In this document: positions 1 to 8,029 of the stretch, piece by piece
Layout of the letters: every line of letters begins with the position of its first letter
Position numbering within the stretch: the first letter of the stretch is position 1
From: Nitrospiraceae bacterium
GTDB lineage: Bacteria > Nitrospirota > Thermodesulfovibrionia > Thermodesulfovibrionales > UBA9159
NCBI GenBank assembly: GCA_003453735.1
Contig: DMNE01000324.1
Coordinates: 532 to 8,560, forward strand
Reading direction: 5' to 3'
Length of the DNA stretch: 8,029 nucleotides
Translations under genes and position numbers: made by a program
The notes under the pieces: generated by a model
Told to the model about the DNA's origin: nothing
Databases searched by the model: none
The model's input: only the letters and a program-made list of their open reading frames with translations

Positions 1-71
1 CTGGGGAGAGAGGATTCGAACCCCTATAAGCAGATCCAGAGTCTGCCGTCCTGCCATTGGACGACTCCCCA
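1..71 (-). tRNA. tRNA-Gln (anticodon CUG)
   Basis: Read on the minus strand, the segment folds as a complete 71-nt tRNA body. The acceptor stem is UGGGGAG pairing with CUCCCCA, with discriminator G. The D stem is GUCC/GGAC, the anticodon stem GCAGA/UCUGC, and the T arm AGGGG-UUCGAAU-CCUCU. The anticodon loop CUCUGGA places CUG at 34-36, which decodes CAG as glutamine. The weak U1-A72 pair and discriminator G are known glutaminyl-tRNA identity features and support Gln. The 3' end coincides with the window edge, so whether CCA is encoded cannot be seen. Wobble base 34 is C, so this isoacceptor is not a substrate for the mnm5s2U modification pathway. Confidence 0.96.
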
Positions 72-107
72 AACTTCAAGTAATTCCGACGGTTAAAGCC
101 TTTCCAA

Positions 108-135
108 ATTACCATAAACTATTTAAATCCGTCAA
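108..135 (-). promoter_or_regulatory. Candidate sigma-70 promoter for tRNA-Gln
   Basis: On the minus strand, TTGACG (130-135) matches the -35 consensus at 5 of 6 positions. After a 16-bp spacer, GGTAAT (108-113) matches the -10 consensus at 4 of 6. A start near position 101 would leave about 30 nt of leader before the tRNA 5' end at 71, which is a normal distance. The surrounding DNA is AT-rich. The assignment rests on motif and position only. Confidence 0.38.
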
Positions 136-312
136 TAATAATACATTTATAACCAGCCCTGAAGAAGAATGACTCAATGGCAGGTGGTGGGCTACAACGC
201 TCTATATTGACGTTCTTTTAGGATACAGGCAAACAATGGGATAGTGCCTCGGGATATGGTAACGGACGGCGTGGCGACTATGCGCCAAAGGACAATGCGA
301 AAACAGCTCAGG

Positions 313-376
313 AAAAAAGAGATCATCAATATCGCATCCAACAATCTATAACGGGCACTGCTTCTTCAAGATCTCT
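313..376 (-). terminator. Possible long-loop intrinsic terminator after the radical SAM gene
   Basis: On the minus strand, about 20 nt past the radical SAM stop codon, AGAGATC (370-376) can pair perfectly with GATCTCT (318-324). A run of six T follows at 313-318. The stem is only 7 bp and the 45-nt loop is much longer than in typical intrinsic terminators, so this is tentative. Position and T-run fit termination before the tRNA promoter. Confidence 0.28.
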
Positions 377-395
377 ACATCCCTTCCCTTGGCTA

Positions 396-1322
396 TTACC
401 TCGAATCCCGGAGCGCTACGCTACACTTCTTGCCTTGATAGGTATCCCTTTGAAGGAACCGCTGCTCAATGTCCCGTAGTATCTCGTGCTTACTCCTTTC
501 CCACTTAGGCGCAATAAGTATAGCGTCCGGTGCGGTCGCAAAAAGCCTCTGAAGCACAATATCGGTGGGAAGTCGCTCAATGAAGTCTACGGCAAAGTCG
601 AGATATTCGCCATAGTCAAAGACAGGAAAAGGCTTTTCGCTGAACAAGTTGGCAAGGGGCGTGTCCTTGACAATCTGGAGTTGATGGATCTTTAAGAAGC
701 GTACCGGTAGCGTTGAGATTTCATCTGCCATAGAGAGCATCTCTTCCCTGATCTCGGTCGGAAATCCAGCAATGATATGCATGCCGATTTCGATGCCTCT
801 GCCTTTTGTTTCGTTAAGAGCATTCAGGAATGTCTGGTAATCATGTCCCCGTTTTATAAATTTGAGCGATTTATCATAAATAGATTGTACGCCGTACTCC
901 ACAAGAATAAAATGCCGCTGGGCGAGTGACTCGAGGAGATCAATCTTCTCTGCATCGATACAATCCGGTCTTGTGCCGATAGCGAGTCCCACCACGTCCT
1001 GCTCATCAAGGGCCTCTTGGTAAAGCACTTCAAGCTCCTGTACTGTTCTATAAGTATTCGTGTACGGTTGGAAATATACGATAAATTTTTCAGTCCTGTA
1101 TCTTTTGCTGAGATAACCGATGCCATTTCTTACCTGTTCTTTAACAGAAAGTACCGGCTTGCAGGAACTGGGTCTAAAACTATCGTTATTACAATAGATG
1201 CACCCGGAAACGCCAAGCGTTCCGTCCCTGTTCGGACAAGTAAACCCGGCATCCACATTCACCTTATAAACCGATGTGCCGAATCTTTTTCTAATAAATC
1301 TGCCGAAAGAATTATACCGCAT
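396..1322 (-). CDS. Radical SAM protein, TIGR01212 family (YhcC / YtqA-MnmL type)
   Basis: The 308-residue product has the length of E. coli YhcC and is close to B. subtilis YtqA. The [4Fe-4S] ligands fit C29-x11-C41-x2-C44 inside the family hallmark GFTCPNRDGT...GCIYCNN. Other family blocks are FQPYTNTY (84-91), GTRPDC (116-121), VEYGVQS (141-147), GMHIIAGFPTE (180-190), KIHQLQIVKDTPLA (211-224) and PKW (272-274). From the literature, the YtqA subgroup (renamed MnmL) works with the methylase MnmM in making mnm5s2U at the wobble position of tRNAs in Bacillus and Streptococcus. The function of the YhcC subgroup is less clear. Which subgroup applies cannot be settled by eye, and no MnmM-like methylase is visible here. 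The ATG lacks a strong Shine-Dalgarno site (GGGGG lies about 16 nt upstream), but the N-terminus matches where homologues begin. An extended -10 promoter lies about 65 bp upstream. The protein is cytoplasmic. Confidence 0.93.
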   Translation of the reverse strand: MRYNSFGRFIRKRFGTSVYKVNVDAGFTCPNRDGTLGVSGCIYCNNDSFRPSSCKPVLSVKEQVRNGIGYLSKRYRTEKFIVYFQPYTNTYRTVQELEVLYQEALDEQDVVGLAIGTRPDCIDAEKIDLLESLAQRHFILVEYGVQSIYDKSLKFIKRGHDYQTFLNALNETKGRGIEIGMHIIAGFPTEIREEMLSMADEISTLPVRFLKIHQLQIVKDTPLANLFSEKPFPVFDYGEYLDFAVDFIERLPTDIVLQRLFATAPDAILIAPKWERSKHEILRDIEQRFLQRDTYQGKKCSVALRDSR

Positions 1323-1386
1323 CGTTATTTTTACTGGCCCCCGAACGTTAACATAGCGAAACGAACAAGTCAGAAGACACGTTTCT

Positions 1387-1417
1387 ATTATACCACTTCG
1401 TATTTGTCCGGAGTCAG
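1387..1417 (-). promoter_or_regulatory. Extended -10 promoter for the radical SAM gene
   Basis: On the minus strand, TGG-TATAAT (1387-1395) is a perfect -10 hexamer with the TGn extension. A weak -35-like CTGACT (1412-1417) lies 19 bp upstream. Extended -10 promoters tolerate a poor -35. Transcription would start near 1380, giving a leader of about 58 nt before the ATG at 1322. The -35-like site abuts the outer end of the inverted-repeat element that begins at 1418. Confidence 0.5.
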
Positions 1418-1573
1418 TAGTGTCCGATTAACTGTAAACACTGAAAATAACTGCTTGCTTTATAATAAGCCAATTCTGAGACGTCAATTCAAGTCGACAC
1501 CATCATAATATTGATGAAGAATTCCGCTAGCAAATGATCTACGGCATCGACCACAGGACTTAACCGGACACTA
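1418..1573. repeat. 156-bp segment with terminal inverted repeats (MITE-like or IS remnant)
   Basis: The left end TAGTGTCCGATTAA (1418-1431) and the right end TTAACCGGACACTA (1560-1573) are inverted copies matching at 13 of 14 positions. The arrangement, with short GTGTCCG-type ends enclosing about 130 bp of AT-rich non-coding DNA, is what a miniature transposable element or internally deleted insertion sequence looks like. No transposase is present. A target-site duplication is not clear; at best a 3-bp AGT flanks the ends if the repeat is taken as starting one base further in. A regulatory palindrome or chance pairing remains possible. Confidence 0.4.
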
Positions 1574-1592
1574 GTCTTCCTTTTCGCTCATC

Positions 1593-1621
1593 TTGTTCTC
1601 CCTGTGAGGCTGTGCTAGTAT
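1593..1621 (+). promoter_or_regulatory. Weak candidate promoter for the GH13 gene
   Basis: TTGTTC (1593-1598) and TAGTAT (1616-1621) are separated by 17 bp, and TGC precedes the -10 as an extended element. The hexamers match consensus at 3/6 and 4/6. A start near 1628 would leave an unusually short leader, beginning just before the ribosome binding site (AGGTGGAG, 1631-1638). TATAAT at 1461-1466 is an alternative further upstream, with no good -35. Confidence 0.22.
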
Positions 1622-1640
1622 GTAGAAGTGAGGTGGAGCA

Positions 1641-3137
1641 ATGAAGCCATGGCCGAAACATCCGATTATTTACGAAATCAGTACCTGGGTCTGGCTGCAG
1701 GAATTAAGCCAGAAATACAAGGGCCGGGTGACGCTGGCCTCAGTTCCTCAAGAGGAGTGGGCTTCGGTTACTGACTTGGGATTTGACGCAGTATGGCTCA
1801 TGGGTGTCTGGGAACGGAGCCCTACGGGCATACAGGTAGCGAATAAAAACCAAAGCCTGATTGCCGATTTCAGGCGAGCCCTTACTGATTTCCGTCCAGA
1901 AGACAACATAGGATCTCCTTATTGTGTGCGACGCTACGTAGTAGACAACCACCTGGGAGGTCCTGAAGGCCTTGCCATTGCCCGGCAGGAGCTCAAGAAA
2001 CTGGGTGTCCGGCTAATCCTCGATTTCGTTCCAAATCATGTGGCGCGAGACCATCCCTGGGTCATCGAGCACCCCGAATACTTCATTCAGGGCACTGCGG
2101 GTGAAGCGAGCCACGATCCGACCTCCTTCGTTGAGATAGGAGGAAAGGTGTTTGCCTGCGGTCGCGACCCCTACTTCCCCGCATGGCAAGACGTACTGCA
2201 GGTGAATGCCTTTCAACCTGCGCTCCGTCAGGCGGCGATAGAAGCCGTCTCGGATATCGCTAGCCAGTGCGACGGCGTCCGGTGCGACATGGCGATGCTT
2301 CTCCTGACTGCTATTTTCGAGCGCACGTGGGGCAGCCGCGCAGGGCAACGGCCGGCAACGGAGTATTGGGTTAACATGATTCCCGCTATTAAGAAAGTGT
2401 ATCCTGACTTCCTCTTCATTGCTGAGGCCTACTGGGATCTAGAGTGGGAACTTCAACAGCAGGGCTTCGACTTCTGTTACGATAAGAAGCTTTACGATCG
2501 CCTGGAACATGACAATGGGGAGAGCGTTCGGCTTCATCTCTGTGCTGACCTTGCCTACCAGACAAAACTGCTTCGTTTCATCGAGAACCACGACGAGCCT
2601 CGAGCTGCAGTAATATTTTCACCGGAAAAGGAAAGGGCTGCCTCAGTTACAATGGCCACGCTCCTGGGAGCAAAACTTTTCCATGAAGGACAGTTTGAAG
2701 GGCGAAGAGTAAGACTACCCGTGTTTCTAGGCAGACGCCCCGATGAGCCCGTAGATGAGGCATTGCAAACTTTCTACGAGAAACTCTTCGCTGCCATCAA
2801 TACCCCGGTATTTCGTGATGGTCAATGGCTCCTATGCGAGCGTACAGGTTGGCCCGATAATCCAAGCTTTCAAAACCTCGTGGCCTGGAGCTGGGTCAAA
2901 GATGATAATCGATGTCTCGTCGTAATCAATCTCAGTGATAGCGTTGCTCAAGCCCGTGTACAGCTACCGTGGAGCGACGTACGAGGGAAACCCTGGCGCT
3001 TGGTTGACGCCTTGTCAGGTACGACTTATGACCGTGATGGTGATGAGATGCTGTCACCGGGGCTATACGTGGAGTTAGGACCTTGGAACTACCACGTCTT
3101 TCGTGTCGCGGCAGGGGATGGCGATAAGCTGATATGA
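1641..3137 (+). CDS. GH13 alpha-amylase family glycoside hydrolase or transglycosidase, cytoplasmic
   Basis: The 498-residue protein has all four GH13 core regions. Region I is DFVPNH (D128-H133), region II is GVRCDMAM with R214 and nucleophile D216, region III is FIAEAYWD with acid/base E262, and region IV is FIENHDEPR with H317 and D318. The catalytic triad is therefore intact. The (beta/alpha)8 barrel occupies roughly residues 8-395. A beta-rich C-terminal domain (about 395-490) resembles domain C. There is no signal peptide, so it should act inside the cell on alpha-glucans, maltooligosaccharides or a related glucoside. The sequence belongs to a conserved bacterial type (YEISTWVWLQELS..., GSPYCVRRYVVDNHLGG) whose exact substrate I cannot name. 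The start is fixed by a strong Shine-Dalgarno AGGTGGAG ending two bases before the ATG. It stands alone: no glycogen, trehalose or transport genes adjoin it. It is divergent from the radical SAM gene and convergent with the PilZ gene. Confidence 0.9.
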   Translation: MKPWPKHPIIYEISTWVWLQELSQKYKGRVTLASVPQEEWASVTDLGFDAVWLMGVWERSPTGIQVANKNQSLIADFRRALTDFRPEDNIGSPYCVRRYVVDNHLGGPEGLAIARQELKKLGVRLILDFVPNHVARDHPWVIEHPEYFIQGTAGEASHDPTSFVEIGGKVFACGRDPYFPAWQDVLQVNAFQPALRQAAIEAVSDIASQCDGVRCDMAMLLLTAIFERTWGSRAGQRPATEYWVNMIPAIKKVYPDFLFIAEAYWDLEWELQQQGFDFCYDKKLYDRLEHDNGESVRLHLCADLAYQTKLLRFIENHDEPRAAVIFSPEKERAASVTMATLLGAKLFHEGQFEGRRVRLPVFLGRRPDEPVDEALQTFYEKLFAAINTPVFRDGQWLLCERTGWPDNPSFQNLVAWSWVKDDNRCLVVINLSDSVAQARVQLPWSDVRGKPWRLVDALSGTTYDRDGDEMLSPGLYVELGPWNYHVFRVAAGDGDKLI

Positions 3138-3348
3138 GAGGAGAATCTTCTTGGAGAGGTTACTTCAGGTCAACTGATCAATGCAAGACTCTTTCACTCT
3201 TTAGTCCACGCCGGTTTATCCCGGTGCTCCGGAAGATGGGTTAGCTGCGGCGGGAAGGAATAATTAGCCGAAGTAGACCCCTCAATGCATTTGTGAAGTG
3301 AGATTTTGCTAATGATGAAAACCCCTGGGCCATAAATATTTTGACGGT
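3138..3348. other. Convergent intergenic region between the GH13 and PilZ genes
   Basis: Transcription from both sides runs into this 211-bp region. It contains one modest hairpin (GCCGG-tttatc-CCGGT, 3210-3225) that could act on either strand. Neither side carries the T-run of an intrinsic terminator. No convincing gene is present; a 63-codon minus-strand frame overlapping the PilZ 3' end looks spurious. Confidence 0.45.
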
Positions 3349-3909
3349 CTAACCAATTTGAAGGAGCACGCCGCATTTCCCGCACCTCGGGGATAGCGGA
3401 AGAATTTCTCGTTGGACCCTATTTTTGGCCTTGCAGGCTGGACAAGCTACTATTATTGGCTCATGGTCCTTATGCCCTGCTTCTCCTGGTTTCTGGTTTT
3501 CTGCTTGCCTCCGCAGAGTTTCGGTTTCTTTCTTATTCGCCTGCTCACGGAGATCTACAGTCGACGTCTGTGGAGACGGTTCTTCCGGGTTATCGGATTC
3601 GAAGCCAAGGCTCTTCAAAAACTCGATGTAATTGCGATCCCGCTCGATCAACTCCACTCCCATGCCGTTCTTTAGCGTGGACAAAGGAGTTTTTAGTGTT
3701 CTCCTGACTACTCCTTTTAGGTGGCATAGAATCTGAGTCGGCAGATACATCTCTATATCAACCACGTTCCCAGGCATTAGGCCGTGATGTGTCCTTATAA
3801 ATATTCCCCAGGCAGAAAGGTCACTGGTTATCCCCCGGTATTTTGATCCGCTCGACGAGAAGGTTGTTTCGAGTCTCTTTGTAAATCTCGGGTGCCTTCC
3901 CTTTGACAC
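3349..3909 (-). CDS. PilZ domain protein with C-terminal zinc ribbon
   Basis: The 186-residue product has two parts. Residues 1-103 form a PilZ domain with both c-di-GMP-binding motifs: RxxxR as RFTKR (R8-R12) and DxSxxG as DLSAWG (D30-G35). A later conserved block is NGMGVELIE (81-89). A charged, probably disordered linker (about 104-150) leads to a four-cysteine ribbon, CPAC...CGKC (C156, C159, C176, C179). Its N163-R-V and RCGKCG spacing recalls the N-terminal ribbon of thioredoxin 2 (TrxC) and the MJ0042/zinc-ribbon families. No thioredoxin fold follows. The start codon is GTG at 3909, directly after the purA TGA with no gap. The Shine-Dalgarno (AGGCAAGAG) lies in the last purA codons, so translation is probably coupled to purA. 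The likely role is c-di-GMP-responsive binding in the cytoplasm; the partner is unknown. It is the last gene of the cluster, and no clear terminator follows. Confidence 0.87.
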   Translation of the reverse strand: MSKGRHPRFTKRLETTFSSSGSKYRGITSDLSAWGIFIRTHHGLMPGNVVDIEMYLPTQILCHLKGVVRRTLKTPLSTLKNGMGVELIERDRNYIEFLKSLGFESDNPEEPSPQTSTVDLREQANKKETETLRRQAENQKPGEAGHKDHEPIIVACPACKAKNRVQREILPLSPRCGKCGVLLQIG

Positions 3910-5281
<1,372 letters not shown>

Positions 5282-5285
<4 letters not shown>

Positions 5286-6859
5286 AGGGTAACCACCTTC
5301 AATGAAAGGATGTTGGGCAGCTTCTTCAGCCCCTCTATCTGCTCCTGTGTTACAGGAGAGTCGATGCTGACAACAGATATAGCCATTCCCCCTTCCTTTT
5401 CCCTTCCGAAGTGCATCCTCGCTATATTGATATTATATTTGCCGAGCAAGGATCCGATATTGCCGATAACCCCGGGCCTGTCGTTGTTATAGATAAACAG
5501 CATATTCCCCTCTGGGAATATCTCTACAGGGAAATCGTTTATCTGTATAATTCTCGGGTCCCTTCGACTGAAGAGGGTACCGATAAGATGGTTTTCTTTT
5601 CCGTCAGCTTTAACTCTGAGGACAATAGTACCGTGGTAATCTCCCGCGTCAGCGCTCTTCATCTCCCTGACCTCTACCCCCCGCTCCTTCGCAATAATCG
5701 GGGCATTCACAAAATTAACCGTTTCCTCAAGGATGGGAGTCAAAAATCCTTTAAGCAAAGCAATGGTGATAGGAGCTGTATTGAGCTCTGAGGCTTCGCC
5801 TCTGTATTCAATAGTTATCTCGGTAACCCCGCCTTCAAATACCTGTGAGGCAAAGCTTCCAAGTTTCTCTGCAATGGTCAGATACGGCTGCAACCTCGAA
5901 ATCTGCTCAGTCGGCACTGCGGGGAAATTCACCGCATGCCGGATGACGCCATTGATGAGGTAATCAGCTACCTGCTCTGCTATGGCTATTGCCACATTCT
6001 CCTGGGCCTCTTCTGTTGCGGCCCCAAGATGGGGCGTACAAATGACATTGTCAAGCCTCAGAAGAGGGTTGTCACCGGGAGGCTCGGTTTCAAAGACATC
6101 AAGGGCAGCTGCCGCCACCTTGCCGCTTTTGAGTGCACCATAGAGGTCATTCTCGTTTATGATCCCTCCTCTTGCGCAATTTATGATCCGCACCCCTTTT
6201 TTCATCCCCTCGATTGCCTTTTGATTAATGAGATTCTTTGTCTCAGCTGTGATCGGTGTATGGATCGTTATGAAATCAGACCGGCTGAAAAGTTCAGGCA
6301 ATTCGACCTTTCCGATTCCCATCTCTTTTGCGTTTTCTTCGTTGAGATACGGGTCATAGCCGATAACATTCATCTCAAGAGCCAATGCCCTCTTTGCGAC
6401 CTGTTTTCCAATATTACCGATACCGATTATCCCTATCGTCTTGTTATAGAGCTCAACACCCAGGAAGCGCTTCTTTTCCCATTTGCCGGCCTTCATAGAG
6501 GCCGTCGCCTGTGGTATCTGCCTCGACAGCGAGAGCATAAGGGCTATTGTGTGCTCCGCTGTTGTAACGGTATTACCTCCCGGGGTATTCATCACCACTA
6601 TCCCCCGTTTTGTAGCAGAAACCTTATCCACGTTATCAAGGCCGGACCCGGCCCTTCCTATGACCTTCAGGTTCGTAGCTAGTTCGAGAATTGTGGAGGT
6701 GACTTTTGTCGCGCTTCTGATAATGAGCCCGTGGTATCGATCGACGCAGGCCTTTAATTCCTCAGGGCTCATGCCGGTTTGAACATCCACGACAAGACCC
6801 GCTTTTTTCAGAATCTCAATCCCCCGAGGGGACAAACCATCGCTTACCAGAACCTTCAT
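5282..6859 (-). CDS. serA: D-3-phosphoglycerate dehydrogenase, long ASB/ACT form
   Basis: SerA oxidises 3-phosphoglycerate to 3-phosphohydroxypyruvate with NAD+, the entry step of serine synthesis. At 525 residues it is the long form, like the Mycobacterium tuberculosis enzyme. The substrate and nucleotide domains carry the Rossmann motif GIGNIG (146-151) with D169 after strand 2. The catalytic set is R230 (INCARGG), E259 (FETEP) and H277 (TPHLGAA), each three residues below my recollection of the M. tuberculosis numbering. An ASB (allosteric substrate-binding) domain spans about 315-445. A C-terminal ACT domain (about 453-525, with RPGVIGNIGSLLGKYNINIARM-like core) is the usual site of serine feedback inhibition. 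The start has Shine-Dalgarno GGGAGG five bases upstream. It lies 13 bp after the aminotransferase gene and 85 bp before purA. Confidence 0.97.
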
Positions 6860-6872
6860 GGGATCCTCCCGC

Positions 6873-8012
6873 TCACTGCATCAAGAGTTCTTCAGCAACC
6901 GCAACTCCCGAACCGAACTTGACAGGGTAGCCCATTGACTTCAACACCATCTCCACCCCTGCAATTGCTGTTATGACGTCGAATGTATCTGCATATCCCA
7001 AGTGTGCTACCCTGAATATCTTTCCCTTGGCCTGCCCCTGTCCGCCTGCAGCTGTGATACCATATTTAACCCTCAGATTCTTGTATATTTCCTGGCCGTC
7101 TAACCCATCAGGGGCTATAACCGCGGTAACTGAATTACTAGATGACTCCTGAGAAAAAAGTCGCAATCCCAATGCCTTGACCGCTTCCCTTGTGGCATTG
7201 GCGATCCTTCTGTGCCGCTCAAAGGCATTCTCAAGACCTTCCTTCTGGAGAAGCTTCAGGCATTCATTTAAGCCGATGATGAGAGTTACCGGCGAAGTAA
7301 AATTCGTTTGGTTTTTGGCCAGCGATTCCCTCTCTTTCTTAAAATTGAAATAGAACCTAGGACATTTTGCTCGATCGGCAAATCTCCATGCCTTGTCGCT
7401 TATGCCGACAAATGCAAGTCCGGGAGGTAGCATAAGGCCTTTTTGTGAACCTCCGATCATGACATCTATACCCCATTCGTCCATCTTCAGGTCATGGGCA
7501 ACAAGGGCTGAAATGGCATCAACAATCAGGATTTTATCTTCATACTTCTTAACGAGCGAGGCCAAAGTCTCTATATCATGATAGACACCTGTCGACGTTT
7601 CCGTCGCCTGGACAAAAACTCCCTTTATTGATGGGTCATCCTTCAATGCCTTTTCCACATCGTCGAGCTTTACTGTATATCCCCACTCTTGTTTTATCTC
7701 TCTGACCTCAAGGCCGTATGCGTGAGCTATCTTTGTCCACCGCTCACCAAAGTTTCCCGCATTAATAACCAGTGCCCTGTCCCCAGGACTGAAGAAATTA
7801 TTCACAGAACCCACCATGCCCCCTGTGCCTGAAGAACAGAGAATGAGAACATCATTTTTTGTCTGAAAGAGCCATTGGAGCCCTTTTTTTGCAGCATCAA
7901 GCACAGGCAGAAAATCAGGAGACCTATGATGGATTATAGGCATCGCCATCGCGAGGAGAGCCTCGGACGGTACAGGTGTCGGTCCTGGGGCAAGCAGATA
8001 ACGTTTTATCAT
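6873..8012 (-). CDS. Class V aminotransferase (alanine/serine--glyoxylate type)
   Basis: The 379-residue protein is a fold-type I PLP enzyme of class V, closest to alanine-glyoxylate, serine-glyoxylate and serine-pyruvate aminotransferases. Visible features are the N-terminal LLAPGPTPVP block, the PLP-phosphate loop SSGTGG (60-65), D165 in IVDAISAL contacting the pyridine nitrogen, the Schiff-base lysine K191 in GGSQKGLMLPPG, and R334 in FRVAHLGY for the substrate carboxylate. The start is fixed by an excellent Shine-Dalgarno AGGAGGT six bases upstream. It is followed by serA after only 13 bp, so the two are almost certainly co-transcribed. That pairing suggests it makes phosphoserine from 3-phosphohydroxypyruvate, or interconverts serine and hydroxypyruvate/glyoxylate. 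No serC or serB is visible here. Substrate specificity cannot be read from sequence, so no gene symbol is given. Only 17 bp upstream are visible; the cluster may extend beyond the window. Confidence 0.93.
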   Translation of the reverse strand: MIKRYLLAPGPTPVPSEALLAMAMPIIHHRSPDFLPVLDAAKKGLQWLFQTKNDVLILCSSGTGGMVGSVNNFFSPGDRALVINAGNFGERWTKIAHAYGLEVREIKQEWGYTVKLDDVEKALKDDPSIKGVFVQATETSTGVYHDIETLASLVKKYEDKILIVDAISALVAHDLKMDEWGIDVMIGGSQKGLMLPPGLAFVGISDKAWRFADRAKCPRFYFNFKKERESLAKNQTNFTSPVTLIIGLNECLKLLQKEGLENAFERHRRIANATREAVKALGLRLFSQESSSNSVTAVIAPDGLDGQEIYKNLRVKYGITAAGGQGQAKGKIFRVAHLGYADTFDVITAIAGVEMVLKSMGYPVKFGSGVAVAEELLMQ

Positions 8013-8029
8013 GAAAACCTCCTGTAAGG

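Larger units (their letters stand above)
72..395. other. Intergenic spacer between tRNA-Gln and the radical SAM gene
   Basis: This 324-bp stretch has no convincing gene. It holds the candidate tRNA promoter (108-135) and a possible long-loop terminator for the upstream radical SAM gene (313-376). The longest open frame on the plus strand is a 31-codon frame at 256-351. It has no ribosome binding site and no recognisable similarity, so it is not called. A 10-bp inverted copy of part of the tRNA D arm (50-59) occurs at 175-184 and is probably chance. Confidence 0.6.
1323..1640. other. Divergent intergenic region between the radical SAM and GH13 genes
   Basis: This 318-bp region holds the minus-strand extended -10 promoter (1387-1417), a 156-bp segment bounded by inverted repeats (1418-1573) and a weak plus-strand promoter candidate close to the GH13 start (1593-1621). 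Inside the bounded segment, a plus-strand TATAAT (1461-1466) sits in an imperfect palindrome (GCTT-TATAAT-AAGC), and a small hairpin CATCA-TAATAT-TGATG lies at 1501-1516. I see no credible coding frame in it. Confidence 0.6.

Noticed and set aside
50..184. 10-bp inverted copy of the tRNA D-arm segment (50-59 versus 175-184), considered as an attachment-site relic
   Set aside because: Too short, in inverted orientation and from the D arm; integrase attachment repeats are usually direct and from the 3' half. No integrase is present.
256..351. 31-codon plus-strand frame with a basic peptide (MRQRTMRKQLRKKE-like centre)
   Set aside because: No ribosome binding site, no recognisable family, and this length is expected by chance. 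It also overlaps the possible terminator on the other strand.
1017..1508. 163-codon plus-strand frame opposite the radical SAM start and running into the spacer
   Set aside because: It is antisense to conserved radical SAM motifs and crosses the promoter and inverted-repeat region. No ribosome site or domain.
3210..3225. GC hairpin between the convergent genes, considered as a bidirectional terminator
   Set aside because: The stem is only about five pairs and no T-run follows on either strand.
3194..3385. 63-codon minus-strand frame downstream of the PilZ gene
   Set aside because: It overlaps the zinc-ribbon end of the PilZ gene in another frame, lacks a ribosome site and shows no domain-like composition.
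5936..6682. 248-codon plus-strand open frame opposite serA
   Set aside because: It lies entirely antisense to a fully conserved serA, is rich in Cys/His/Arg as antisense frames tend to be, and has no family resemblance.

Overview
This window looks like a stretch of bacterial chromosome with mid-range GC. The gene content and family variants resemble the former Deltaproteobacteria (Desulfobacterota, possibly Syntrophorhabdia-like) or Nitrospirota. The features suggesting this are a class V aminotransferase next to a long ASB/ACT-type serA, then purA, a PilZ protein with a C-terminal zinc ribbon, and a TIGR01212-type radical SAM enzyme. This placement is inferred from family resemblance; no marker gene in the window fixes the lineage.

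Layout, left to right. A tRNA-Gln(CUG) gene lies on the minus strand and its discriminator base is base 1 of the window. A 324-bp spacer follows, holding a candidate tRNA promoter and a possible terminator. Next is a minus-strand radical SAM gene of the YhcC/YtqA (MnmL) family. It is divergent from a plus-strand cytoplasmic GH13 (alpha-amylase family) enzyme. The 318-bp spacer between them carries a clear extended -10 promoter and a 156-bp segment bounded by 14-bp near-perfect inverted repeats. The GH13 gene converges on a four-gene minus-strand cluster that reads from the right edge leftward: class V aminotransferase, serA, purA, and PilZ/zinc-ribbon protein.

The right-hand cluster has the spacing of an operon: 13 bp between aminotransferase and serA, 85 bp between serA and purA, and 0 bp between purA and the PilZ gene. 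The serA-purA gap contains a 33-codon open frame. It starts in a 4-nt ATGA overlap with the serA stop, has a good ribosome binding site, and runs past the purA start codon. SerA diverts 3-phosphoglycerate to 3-phosphohydroxypyruvate. The adjacent aminotransferase is a reasonable candidate for the next transamination or for serine-glyoxylate chemistry. PurA commits IMP to AMP, and serine-derived one-carbon units feed purine synthesis. The PilZ protein keeps both c-di-GMP-binding motifs and may link this unit to second-messenger signalling.

Most of the window is well-conserved housekeeping sequence. I see no CRISPR array, prophage, toxin-antitoxin pair or defence island. The items most worth a second look are the PilZ/zinc-ribbon fusion coupled to purA, the small frame between serA and purA, the aminotransferase-serA pairing, and the short inverted-repeat-bounded element between the divergent genes.
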